Shown here piece after piece: positions 44,728 through 53,365 of a stretch of 64,000 bases of DNA. Every line of letters starts with the position of its first letter. Position 1 is the stretch's first letter. A model generated the notes under the pieces. The model was not told where the DNA came from and made no database searches. It saw only the letters and a list, made by a program, of their open reading frames with translations. The position numbers and the translations under genes are program-made. This stretch comes from an uncultured Oscillospiraceae bacterium (GTDB lineage: Bacteria; Bacillota; Clostridia; Oscillospirales; Oscillospiraceae). The stretch lies in NCBI GenBank assembly GCA_947626845.1, contig CANQTW010000001.1, positions 120,789 through 184,788 of the forward strand. Reading direction: 5' to 3'.

Positions 44728-47700
44728 ATGAAAAAACGTTTTCTTTGTGTAGTTTTGGCTCTCGTCATGGCGGCGGGGGTCCTGCCGGGGCTGGCCTTCG
44801 CGGCGAACAGCTACAAGGCGGCGCCCATCCAGTCGCGTTATTTTTACGACCAGCTGAATGACCGGGCCAGGGCCATCTATGAGAAGCTCCTTCAGGAGTT
44901 CACCGGGAAGGAGAAGGAATCCTATTACAGCGGCACGAAGACCATCGACCTCATCGGCGTGAGGGGCGTGGACCTGAAGGCCGTGACGGACTACATAGGC
45001 GGCAATAAGGACCTCTTCAACGACTTCTGCGCCGCCAAGGACGCGCTGGATCTGGACCACTCCGAGATATGGTGGATGGACTCTGGGTATCTCACCTTCC
45101 GGGTGACCCAGGACGCCGGTAAATCCGGCGCTTACCAGGGCTACCATGTGATCATCGGGCCGGGTCGGGGCGACACCTATCTGCTGGCCGGCCAGACCAT
45201 CGAGGACGTGGCCGCCAAGGACAAGGCCGTCAACGACGCCATCGACGATATGGTGGCCGCGGCCGTGAAGGACCTGAACGCCAACAGCGCCGCCGGAGGC
45301 TTCTCCCAGGCGGACAAGATCGCCTATCTGGTGGGCAGCATCCATGACCGGATCACCAAGGGCATCCATTACCGCTATGAGACCGAGTGCCGCAACAACG
45401 GCGCCAACGCCAGATATATCCGCACCGTTTACGGCTTCGTGACCCATGAGGGCGTCTGCGAGGCTTACGCCCGCACGCTCCAGGTGGCCCTCCGGCGGGC
45501 CGGCATCCAGTGCGTGCTGATCCACGGCGTCCAGACAAAGGGCACCCCTGAGGATCACATGTGGAACGCCGTGAACATCCCCGACTCCAACGGTACGGCC
45601 CACTGGTACGTGGTGGACGCCACCTGGGATGACCCGCTGACGGCGGACTACACCGGCAAGCGGGACCTGACCTTCGCGAACGGCCTCGACGGCAGGGAGA
45701 CCAACACCTATCTCCTGGTGGGCCAATCCCTGGTGGGCGAGCACTGGCGTCCCTCCGGATTCGTATCCACCGGCAATTTTGAATTCTCCTATCCCGACAT
45801 CGAGGCCAACGCCTACGCCGGCACGTCGGTGGACGGCGATTTCAACGGGCTGGAGGTAAAATACTCCGCCGGCGCCTCCATGGATGACAGCACCCCCGCG
45901 GGGGTGTTCACCGTGACCTACAAGGGCATGAACGCGGCCCAGGCCCGTGAGAAGGGGCTTTACTTCATGGTGAAGATGTACGACTACCACCCCGACGGCA
46001 CCGCCGACGTGATGGACGAGTGGTACTACGCCGACGCCTCCTTCATCCTGGCCTCCAACACCCCCTATTTCGGGGATCACAAGGACGGCCTGCGCATATA
46101 CAGCGCCACCTGCGAGTATGTGGACATCGCCGTCACCACCCGCGAGCCGGACCACCGGAGCGAGTGGAGCTCCAACCCCAACACCAGCTATCTCTCCAAG
46201 CACCCCGACGCCGGATATTTCCACGGCGACGAGAGCGAGATCATCGCCCAGACGGGGATGCTCTACAACGTGAACGCCAGCTATGAGGCGCCCCCCTATG
46301 TGCTGACCCAGACTCCGGCCCCCAACGGCAACGCCACGGCGGGCTATCAGTACCGCTTCAGGGTCACCTGGGACGACGACCTGTACCACATCCTGCCCCA
46401 GGGCAACGACGCCGCGGAGACATACGCCGAGGATTACGCCCAGGCGGCGGCTCAGACGGTCCAGGTCCGCTACGTCACCCGTCAGCAGGACCTGCACACC
46501 GGCGGAGAAAAGACCGTCCAGATCGCCGGCCAGCTGCCCTTTGACACGAACCGCGACGGCGTGGTGGATATGACCGGCGGCTACACCGATTTCAAATGGC
46601 TCTACAAATACGAAGGGCAGTACGCCCAGTGCCCCAACCGCGCCAAGCACAAGAACGGCCAGTGCGACGTGGACGCCGGCTGTCCCATTGTGGGCGTGGA
46701 GTTCAACTTCAAGGCCTCTGACCTGTGGATCGATGACGTGACCGAATATAACTTCTCTGTGGAGGGCGTGGTGGGCTCCCGCTCCGCCAAATACCCCAAC
46801 AATTTCTCCGTCATCTGCGTGGTCCCCGGCCTGTGCCCGGCCTGCTACCGCAGCCAGGGCATCGACTGGAACCTGTGGGGCCAGCCCACGCTGCTGGACG
46901 CCCCGGAGAATCTCAATCTCCACGACATGGCCGTGGCCGGCGGCACCGACGCCGAAACCCTGAAAAAGCTGGACGAGGAGATGCGCCGGGACGAGCTGAA
47001 CGGACGCCTGATGCTGGTGGTGGAGGACAAGAGCAAGGGCGCCGGCAGCCGTGAGGAATATGAGGAGCTGAATACCCTTATGGAGAAGGAGAGCGGCTAC
47101 GGGGATTCCGATATCCTCAGCTCCTCCGTCTTTGAGATCAACTTCAACCGCCTGTGCCCCATGGTCAACCTGAAGCCCAACAGGGGCGAATCTCTGCGCG
47201 TCCAGGTGGGATATCCCGCCGGAGTGACCTATGAGTCCCTGGGCCTCGGCGATGTGGAGCTGAAGGCTTACCACTTCACCCGCTGCTCAGACGACAGCGG
47301 ATACCGCTGCGACCATTACAACGAAAAGGGCCACCAGTGGGGCGACGATATCGTGAGCGTGGAGGAGATCACCGTCATCCCCACGCCCTACGGCATGGTG
47401 CTCATGTGCGAGGCCTTCTCCCCCTTTGAGATCGTGGCGGTGAAGAAGGACAACGCCGTGACCTCCGTCAAGGAGGGCCCCAAGACCCTGGTGGTGGTCT
47501 CCGACGGCAACGGCACGGTCAGCGTGGACGGCCACGGCGCCGTGGGCAAAGGCGGCAACGTGGAGTTTAACGCCAACGAGACCAAGACCTTCACCGTGAA
47601 TCCCGATAACGGCTATGCGGTGGACACCGTGTCCCTGGGCGGGACGCCCATCCCGGTGGACAGTGAGACGAACACCTTCACCGTCAGCAATGTTACGGAA

Positions 47701-49521
47701 AACGACGTGCTCAGCGTCACCTTCCTGCCGGAGGCGATCAAGGCCGCCGAGGAGGAGGCCTACGGCGCCACCGTTGTGGCCCAGGTCTGCGATCACGCCG
47801 TCACCGTTTCCCTTGTGGAAGCGGGTCACAGGGCGGACGTGGAGCCCACCTGCACCACCGACGGCTACAAGCTTGGGACCAAATGCGCCCACTGCGGCCA
47901 GATCGTCACCCGCGGCCAGGTGATCCCCGCCACGGGACACCTGAACACCGAGATCAGGCAGGAGGCCGTGGAGGCCACCTGCACCGAGAACGGCGCCACC
48001 GCCGAGATCTGGTGCAAGGACTGCAAGAGGATCATCTCCACCGTCTCCACCGTCCAGGCCCTGGGCCATCTGTTCAAAAACTACGTCTCCACCGGCGTCA
48101 CCTCCTGCAAGGGTTCCGAGGTGACAGCCGTCTGTGAACGGTGCCACGAGGCCGTCGATACTCATTTCGATTCCTCCGTGACGTCCGGCCATCTGTTTAC
48201 AAACTACGTCTATCAGCACGACGCCACCTGCACCAAAAACGGCACCGAAAAGGGCGAGTGCCTGTACTGCGGCGCCACCGACGTGCGGGAGAAGGCCAAT
48301 TCCAAGCTCCCCCACGACGTAGACCCCGACACCCACATCTGCCGCGTCTGCCATGAGTACGCCTGCGCCGGCGGCCACACCCCCAGGACCGTCCCCGGCA
48401 AGGCGGCCACCTGCACCGAGAACGGCCTGACGGACGGCCTGGTCTGCTCCGTCTGCGGCGAGGTGCTGAAGGTCCAGGACATCCTGCCCGCCCAGGGGCA
48501 TCTGTTCCCCACCGACCACACGGAGAAGGACACCGCCTGCCAGGTCTGCGGCCAGGTGATGAAGGCCTCCGCCCACACGCCGGAGGTCATCCCCGCCGTG
48601 GAGGCCGGCTGTGACACCGAGGGCCTGACGAAGGGCGTCCGGTGCGCCATCTGCGGCCACATCATCGAAAAGCAGGAGGTGCTCCCCGCCCTGGGCCATG
48701 AGTACGACACCGAAAAGCTGACCTGGGTCTGGTCCACCGACGGCCTCAACCACGCGGCGGCCACCGTCCCCTGCGTCCGGAAGAGCTGCGCCCACCAGGA
48801 GACCTTCGCGGCCCATGTCACCCTGAAGACCGTGACGGAGGCCAAATGCACCACCGCGGGAAGCGCCGTGGCCACCGCCTCCGTGACCGTAGGGGAGGAG
48901 ACCTTTACCGACACCCGCACCGTGGAGCTGCCCGCCCTGGGCCATGACGTCATGGGCGGCATCTGCGCCCGCTGCGGGCGCAACGTGGGGGACTTCCCCA
49001 GCCATCCGGTGACCCGCCCCTACGATAACTTTGTGGACGTGCCCGCCGGCATCTGGTACGAGGAGGACCTGAAATACGTCAACACCCGCGGCCTCTTCCT
49101 GGGCGTGGGCGACGGCAGATTCGATCCTGAGCAGAATATCTCCCGCGTCCAGATGATGACCCTGCTGGGCCGCTTCGACCTGAACGCCGGCTCCACCGGC
49201 CCCGACTGGCACGACTCCAGCATCGCCTGGGCAATAGGCGCCGACATCTCCGACGGGCAGAATCCGGAGGCTTTCCTGACCCGTGAGGATTGCGTCACCA
49301 TGCTCTGGCGCTACTACGGCAGTCCCTCGGTCAACTTCGACCTCAGCGGCTATGTTGACCGGAATGAGCTGAATCCCTGGGCCCAGGAGGCCTTTGAATG
49401 GGCCGTCAGCGAGGGCATCATCAACGGCACCAGCGAGATCACCCTCTCCCCCCAGGGCACCGCCACCCGCTCCCAGGCCTCCTGCATCTTTGCCAGATTC
49501 GCCAGATTCCTGGAGAGCTGA
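44728..49521 (+). CDS. secreted transglutaminase-like protein with Cys-rich repeats and C-terminal SLH domains
   Basis: 1597 residues from ATG 44728 (AAGGGG upstream; a GTG three codons earlier is less likely). Signal peptide 1-23 ending AFA. A transglutaminase-like core has a complete triad: Cys244 in HEGVCEAYARTL, His277 in EDHMWNAV and Asp297 in VVDATWDD. A long middle part contains a dockerin-like calcium loop DTNRDGVVDMTGGY and a VTFLPE-ended beta repeat. Residues about 1035-1425 are some seven CxxC zinc-ribbon-like repeats of the pattern ATCTENG...CxxCG...LGH. Two or three SLH repeats (1432-1597) anchor it to the wall. It could crosslink or cleave surface proteins; substrate unknown. 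Confidence 0.87.
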   Translation: MKKRFLCVVLALVMAAGVLPGLAFAANSYKAAPIQSRYFYDQLNDRARAIYEKLLQEFTGKEKESYYSGTKTIDLIGVRGVDLKAVTDYIGGNKDLFNDFCAAKDALDLDHSEIWWMDSGYLTFRVTQDAGKSGAYQGYHVIIGPGRGDTYLLAGQTIEDVAAKDKAVNDAIDDMVAAAVKDLNANSAAGGFSQADKIAYLVGSIHDRITKGIHYRYETECRNNGANARYIRTVYGFVTHEGVCEAYARTLQVALRRAGIQCVLIHGVQTKGTPEDHMWNAVNIPDSNGTAHWYVVDATWDDPLTADYTGKRDLTFANGLDGRETNTYLLVGQSLVGEHWRPSGFVSTGNFEFSYPDIEANAYAGTSVDGDFNGLEVKYSAGASMDDSTPAGVFTVTYKGMNAAQAREKGLYFMVKMYDYHPDGTADVMDEWYYADASFILASNTPYFGDHKDGLRIYSATCEYVDIAVTTREPDHRSEWSSNPNTSYLSKHPDAGYFHGDESEIIAQTGMLYNVNASYEAPPYVLTQTPAPNGNATAGYQYRFRVTWDDDLYHILPQGNDAAETYAEDYAQAAAQTVQVRYVTRQQDLHTGGEKTVQIAGQLPFDTNRDGVVDMTGGYTDFKWLYKYEGQYAQCPNRAKHKNGQCDVDAGCPIVGVEFNFKASDLWIDDVTEYNFSVEGVVGSRSAKYPNNFSVICVVPGLCPACYRSQGIDWNLWGQPTLLDAPENLNLHDMAVAGGTDAETLKKLDEEMRRDELNGRLMLVVEDKSKGAGSREEYEELNTLMEKESGYGDSDILSSSVFEINFNRLCPMVNLKPNRGESLRVQVGYPAGVTYESLGLGDVELKAYHFTRCSDDSGYRCDHYNEKGHQWGDDIVSVEEITVIPTPYGMVLMCEAFSPFEIVAVKKDNAVTSVKEGPKTLVVVSDGNGTVSVDGHGAVGKGGNVEFNANETKTFTVNPDNGYAVDTVSLGGTPIPVDSETNTFTVSNVTENDVLSVTFLPEAIKAAEEEAYGATVVAQVCDHAVTVSLVEAGHRADVEPTCTTDGYKLGTKCAHCGQIVTRGQVIPATGHLNTEIRQEAVEATCTENGATAEIWCKDCKRIISTVSTVQALGHLFKNYVSTGVTSCKGSEVTAVCERCHEAVDTHFDSSVTSGHLFTNYVYQHDATCTKNGTEKGECLYCGATDVREKANSKLPHDVDPDTHICRVCHEYACAGGHTPRTVPGKAATCTENGLTDGLVCSVCGEVLKVQDILPAQGHLFPTDHTEKDTACQVCGQVMKASAHTPEVIPAVEAGCDTEGLTKGVRCAICGHIIEKQEVLPALGHEYDTEKLTWVWSTDGLNHAAATVPCVRKSCAHQETFAAHVTLKTVTEAKCTTAGSAVATASVTVGEETFTDTRTVELPALGHDVMGGICARCGRNVGDFPSHPVTRPYDNFVDVPAGIWYEEDLKYVNTRGLFLGVGDGRFDPEQNISRVQMMTLLGRFDLNAGSTGPDWHDSSIAWAIGADISDGQNPEAFLTREDCVTMLWRYYGSPSVNFDLSGYVDRNELNPWAQEAFEWAVSEGIINGTSEITLSPQGTATRSQASCIFARFARFLES

Positions 49522-49541
49522 TCCATCCTGTCTATCCCGAT

Positions 49542-49571
49542 ACTCCGGCGGTTTTTTGATCGCCGGAGTCG
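49542..49571 (+). terminator. terminator of the transglutaminase/SLH gene
   Basis: ACTCCGGCG / CGCCGGAGT stem with a T-rich loop; the T-tract after it is weak (CGTTATGT). Confidence 0.55.
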
Positions 49572-49591
49572 TTATGTCCGCATGATTTCTC

Positions 49592-49620
49592 TTGCATTTT
49601 TCCCTCCGAACGGCTACAAT
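49592..49620 (+). promoter_or_regulatory. promoter of murT-gatD
   Basis: TTGCAT (49592-49597), 17-bp spacer, TACAAT (49615-49620), 45 bp before murT. Confidence 0.6.
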
Positions 49621-49665
49621 AGCGTATGATTTCCTTTCCGCCCGCGGGCGGAGAAAGGCGCGAAT

Positions 49666-51069
49666 ATGGAAAAACCGAACGCAAAGCCGCGCGGCCCGGA
49701 GGCCGTCCGGTTCGCCCTGGCGCTTTTGTGCGCCAAGCTGACGGTGCCGCTTCTGAAGCTCACCCGGCACAACGGCACCAATTTCCCCGGCGAGATCGCC
49801 ATGAAGATCTGTCCGGCCTTCCTGCGGTATCTGGCCAAGCCCGTGCGGCTCCTGGCCGTCACCGGCACCAACGGCAAGACCACCGTGACGAATCTGCTCT
49901 GCGACACGCTGACCAGGGCCGGGTACAGGGTTCTCAGCAATCGGGCCGGCTCCAATATGTACCCCGGCGTGGCCACGGCCCTGCTGTCGGGCGTCAGCCT
50001 CTTCAACAGATGCTCCTGGGACGTGGCCGTGCTGGAGATCGACGAGCGCTCCTCCCGGCTCATCTTCCCCCACCTGACGCCGGAGCTGATGGCGGTGACG
50101 AACCTCTTCCGGGACTCCATCATGCGCAACGCCCATCCCCAGTTCATCGCGGATTTCCTCACCCGGTACATCCCGCGGGAGACGAAGCTGGTGCTGAACG
50201 CCGATGACCTGATCTCCGCCTCCGTCGCCCCCCAAAACCGGCGGGTCTATTTCGGCATCGAGCGGATGCCCACCGACGTGACAAAGTGCGTCAACCGCCT
50301 CAACGATATGCGGATCTGCCCCAAATGCGCGGGACGCCTTGAGTACGACTATCTGCGCTACCACCACATTGGGCGGGTCCACTGCGCCGACTGCGGCTTT
50401 GCCTCCCCCGCCTACGACTACGCCGGGGCGGACGCCTCCCTGGAGTCCATGACGGTGACGGTGCGGGACAGGGGCGGCCAGGAGACCTACGGCCTCATCT
50501 CCGACAGCATCTTCAACATCTACAATCTGGTGACCGCCGTGGCGATGCTCAGGGAGTTCGGCCTGGAGCACGGGGAGATCAAAAAATACATCTCCCAGGT
50601 GAAGTTAGTGGGGTCGCGGCACACGGACGAGGAGGTCAACGGCGTCCATGTGATCAACCAGATGGCCAAGGGTCTCAACGCCCTGGCCTGCTCCCGCGCC
50701 TTTGACTACATCGCCTCCCAGCCGGGGAAAAAGGAGATTTTGCTGCTGATGAACTGCCTGTCCGACGAGCGCCACTGGTCGGAGAACGTCTGCTGGCTCT
50801 ACGACGCGGACTTTGAGTTTTTGGCAAGCCCCGATATCCACGTCATCGTCACCGGCCCCAGGGGGAAGGACTACTTCCTGCGGCTGAAGCTGGCGGGGGT
50901 CCAGGACGGACAGATGGATTATGAGCGGGACGAGTTCGCGGCGGCGGACAAGCTGTATCTGGAGCCCGGCTCCTCCGTCTACCTGCTCTACGGGGCGGAC
51001 GACTCCCTGGACCTGGCCTTCAAGGTTCGGGAGAAGGTACTGAAGCTGGCAAAGGAGGCGAAAAGATGA
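49666..51069 (+). CDS. murT: MurT-like Mur ligase (lipid II isoglutaminyl synthase subunit)
   Basis: 467 residues. In Staphylococcus MurT-GatD amidates D-Glu of lipid II. Mur ligase ATP loop is AVTGTNGKTTVTNLL, preceded by LTRHNGTNFPGEIA, with a central zinc-ribbon insert (CPKCAGRLEYD ... VHCADCG) that marks the MurT group, and a C-terminal DUF1727 domain. The region equivalent to the GatD-contact segment reads LLMNCLSDERHWSENVCWLY, which departs from the usual NDxxADGxDVSWxWD form. ATG 49666 has GAAAGG upstream; the stop overlaps gatD as ATGA. The partner lacks catalytic residues, so the amidation activity of the pair is doubtful. Confidence 0.88.
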   Translation: MEKPNAKPRGPEAVRFALALLCAKLTVPLLKLTRHNGTNFPGEIAMKICPAFLRYLAKPVRLLAVTGTNGKTTVTNLLCDTLTRAGYRVLSNRAGSNMYPGVATALLSGVSLFNRCSWDVAVLEIDERSSRLIFPHLTPELMAVTNLFRDSIMRNAHPQFIADFLTRYIPRETKLVLNADDLISASVAPQNRRVYFGIERMPTDVTKCVNRLNDMRICPKCAGRLEYDYLRYHHIGRVHCADCGFASPAYDYAGADASLESMTVTVRDRGGQETYGLISDSIFNIYNLVTAVAMLREFGLEHGEIKKYISQVKLVGSRHTDEEVNGVHVINQMAKGLNALACSRAFDYIASQPGKKEILLLMNCLSDERHWSENVCWLYDADFEFLASPDIHVIVTGPRGKDYFLRLKLAGVQDGQMDYERDEFAAADKLYLEPGSSVYLLYGADDSLDLAFKVREKVLKLAKEAKR

Positions 51070-51782
51070 CCATTGAGCTCCTTTACCCGGAGGTCTGCAA
51101 CCTCTACGGGGACCTGATGAATGTGGAATACCTGGCCCGCTCCTCCGGCGCGTCGGTCATCAGGACGGGCCTCAAGGACACGCCCCGCTTTGTGGCCGAG
51201 AAGGTCGACCTTGTGTACATGGGCTCCACCACCGAGCGGGGGCAGGAGCTGGTACGGGATGCCTTTGAGCCCTGGCTCCCCGCCCTGCAAAAGCGCACGG
51301 AGGAGGGCGGCGTGACCCTGCTCACCGGCAACGCCCTGGAGATTTTCGGGGACCATATCACCGACGATGACGGCACGGACATCCCCATGCTGGGCTGGTT
51401 CCCCCTTCGGGCAGAGCGCCACTGGCTGGGCCGGTACAACGCCATGTACCTGGGGAAGCTGGAGGACATCACCGTGGTGGCCTTCAAGAGCCAATTCGGG
51501 CATGCCTACCCCCTTGGCGGCGAGATGCCCGCCCCCCTCTTCGAGACCGTTCGGGGCGCCGGACTGAACCCGGACCTGTCCGGCGAGGGCGTCAGGATCA
51601 AGAACCTGATGGCCACCTATCTCATCGGCCCGCTCCTGGTGCTGAACCCGCCCTTTGCCAAATACGTGCTGAAGCTCATGGGGGCGGAGGACACCGCCCT
51701 GGCCTTTGAAAAGGAGGCCATGGAGGCCTATGAGGCCCGCGTGGCGGATTTCACCGACCCCAAAAGAAATTTCGTCTATTGA
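51066..51782 (+). CDS. gatD: GatD-like glutamine amidotransferase fold protein lacking the catalytic Cys and His
   Basis: 238 residues. The start ELLYPEVCNLYGDLMNVEYL and the later GVRIKNLMATYLIGPLL are clearly GatD-like, and the pairing with murT confirms the family. In active GatD the nucleophile sits in ICGGYQxLG and the histidine in TYLHGPLL. Here the first reads LLTGNALEIFG (residues 85-95, no Cys) and the second reads TYLIGPLL (Ile187 for His). The only cysteine in the protein is Cys11. The gene is otherwise full length and intact, so this looks like a maintained non-glutaminase variant. It may be structural or accept free ammonia; the product is unknown. Confidence 0.87.
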   Translation: MTIELLYPEVCNLYGDLMNVEYLARSSGASVIRTGLKDTPRFVAEKVDLVYMGSTTERGQELVRDAFEPWLPALQKRTEEGGVTLLTGNALEIFGDHITDDDGTDIPMLGWFPLRAERHWLGRYNAMYLGKLEDITVVAFKSQFGHAYPLGGEMPAPLFETVRGAGLNPDLSGEGVRIKNLMATYLIGPLLVLNPPFAKYVLKLMGAEDTALAFEKEAMEAYEARVADFTDPKRNFVY

Positions 51783-51876
51783 TATTGCCCATGCCTTTAT
51801 GCTGTGAAGTATATCACATCTTTGCTTATTTGTCAAGTAAAAATATAATAAAATTAATTAATTTTTTGTGAACAAA

Positions 51877-51997
51877 CGCCCCTTCGATGGACTCGTCGGG
51901 GCGCTGTTCACTTTTGCGGGGCAGGCCCGCCGAATTTCCGGCGTATTACGTTAAACGCACCCGTAAGGGCCGCCCGAATCGGGCGGCCCTTACGGAT
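51877..51997 (+). repeat. two intergenic hairpins after gatD
   Basis: CGCCCC / GGGGCG around TTCGATGGACTCGTC near 51878-51906 lacks a good T-tract, so it is an uncertain terminator. A long GC stem GTAAGGGCCGCCCGA / TCGGGCGGCCCTTAC at 51963-51993 belongs with the scattered GTAC-type hairpins and lies between convergent genes. Confidence 0.55.
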
Positions 51998-52028
51998 GCG
52001 TTTTGCAAAATCGTTTTGAAATTCTTGA

Positions 52029-53207
52029 TTATTTGCTGTGCTCCTCCAGCCACCGTATGGCGCAGTGGGTGAGGCCCGCCGCGCCCACGGGCAGGACGTC
52101 CTCGTTGAACATGACCTTGGGGTTGTGGGCGGGGGCGTCGCCGCGCTCATCGGCAAAGCCGGAGGCCAGGTAGATGAAGGCGGTGGGGACCCGCTCGGCC
52201 ACCAAGGCGAAATCCTCCGAGGCGCTGGAGGCGATGCCCTTGTACTCGGCGAAGCCGGGAATGGCCATCTCCCGCAGGAAGCCCACCATCTCCCGGACGA
52301 CGGCGCCGTCGCAGACCAGCGGAGGCACGCCCCGGACGATGTCACACCGGGCCTCCCCGCCGTAAGCGGCGGCGATGCCGGCTGTCAGCTCGCGGATACG
52401 GCGCAGGAGCTTGTCCCTGGCCTCCTTGTCGTTGGTGCGGATGGTGCCCTCCAGGACGGCGGTGTCGGGGATGATGTTGGCGGTGGAGCCGGCCTCGAAA
52501 TGGCCCACGGTGAGAAGGGTGGACTTCTGGGGATCGGACTCCCTGGCGATCAGCTCCTGAAGCCCCAGGTGGATGTGGACGCCGATGTTGATGGGGTCCA
52601 CCGCCGTGTGGGGATAGGCCCCGTGGCCGCCGCGGCCACGGATGTCGATGCGGAAGATGTCGGTGGAGAACATCATGGTAGTGGCGTCGTTGTACATAAT
52701 GAGGCCCACGGGGAGCTTGCCGGGGCCGGTGTGGAAGGCCAGGGCCGCGTCGGGGGCGGGATCGGAGAGGATACCGTTTTCGATCATGTTCCGGCTGCCC
52801 TCAAAGGTCTCCTCCGCCGGCTGGAACATGAATTTCACCGTACCGCGCAGCTCGCCCTCCCGCTCCTTCAGCATTTTCGCGGCGGTGAGGAGCATGGCCG
52901 CGTGGCAGTCGTGGCCGCAGGCGTGGTTCTCCGTGCCCGTGGGGCAGGCGAAGGGCAGGCCGGACTCCTCCGGCATGGGCAGGGCGTCCATGTCGGCCCG
53001 GAGCAGAAGGACCGGTTGTCCGGACCCCAGCGTGGCGGTGACCCCTTTCCCCAGGGGACGGGGCGTCAGCCCGTAGGACGTCAGCTTCTCGGTGACGTAC
53101 CGCACCGCCTTGGGCATCTCCAGGCCGCACTCGGCGTTTTGATGGAAAAACCGGCGGTTGGCGACGGTCTCCTCTTTCAGGGCAAGCGCTCTTTCGTACT
53201 CGTTCAT
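52029..53207 (-). CDS. M20-family amidohydrolase (N-acyl-aminoacid or hippurate hydrolase-like)
   Basis: Cytoplasmic zinc-dependent amidase of the M20D group, which removes acyl groups from amino acids or related amides. 392 residues from ATG 53207, with GGGAGGG upstream. Metal ligands and catalytic residues appear in LLLRADMDALPMPEES, NHACGHDCHAAMLL (HxCGHD), QPAEETFEGSRNMIENG (catalytic Glu pair) and the dimerisation domain GRGGHGAYPHTAVDP. HNPKVMFNEDVLPVG near the end supplies the last ligand. Substrate not predictable; the closest named groups are HipO and AmhX. Own promoter, divergent to the SpoU/TrmH-type RNA methyltransferase gene. Confidence 0.9.
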   Translation of the reverse strand: MNEYERALALKEETVANRRFFHQNAECGLEMPKAVRYVTEKLTSYGLTPRPLGKGVTATLGSGQPVLLLRADMDALPMPEESGLPFACPTGTENHACGHDCHAAMLLTAAKMLKEREGELRGTVKFMFQPAEETFEGSRNMIENGILSDPAPDAALAFHTGPGKLPVGLIMYNDATTMMFSTDIFRIDIRGRGGHGAYPHTAVDPINIGVHIHLGLQELIARESDPQKSTLLTVGHFEAGSTANIIPDTAVLEGTIRTNDKEARDKLLRRIRELTAGIAAAYGGEARCDIVRGVPPLVCDGAVVREMVGFLREMAIPGFAEYKGIASSASEDFALVAERVPTAFIYLASGFADERGDAPAHNPKVMFNEDVLPVGAAGLTHCAIRWLEEHSK

Positions 53208-53285
53208 GGAAAGCCCTCCCAAGCTTTTTTTATTTTTATGGCGGCAAAAACCGAACCGCTGAGGTCCGGCTCCCGCTACCCTTTC

Positions 53286-53314
53286 ATTATACACCTGTCC
53301 ATATTGACTTGGAA
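53286..53314 (-). promoter_or_regulatory. candidate promoter of the M20 amidohydrolase gene
   Basis: Minus strand TTCCAA (53314-53309), 17 bp, TATAAT (53291-53286). The -35 is poor. Confidence 0.4.
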
Positions 53315-53332
53315 GTATTTGAGTGATAAAAT
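53304..53332 (+). promoter_or_regulatory. promoter of the RNA methyltransferase gene
   Basis: TTGACT (53304-53309), 17 bp, TAAAAT (53327-53332), 34 bp before the start codon. Confidence 0.6.
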
Positions 53333-53365
53333 TTTTGTGAACGTACCCCATGAGGAAGTGATTGG

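Noticed and set aside
44707..50571. Long antisense frames (855 and 1094 codons) under the transglutaminase/SLH and murT genes
   Set aside because: Low-complexity Val/Gly/His-rich translations typical of GC-rich shadows; the second spans two real genes.
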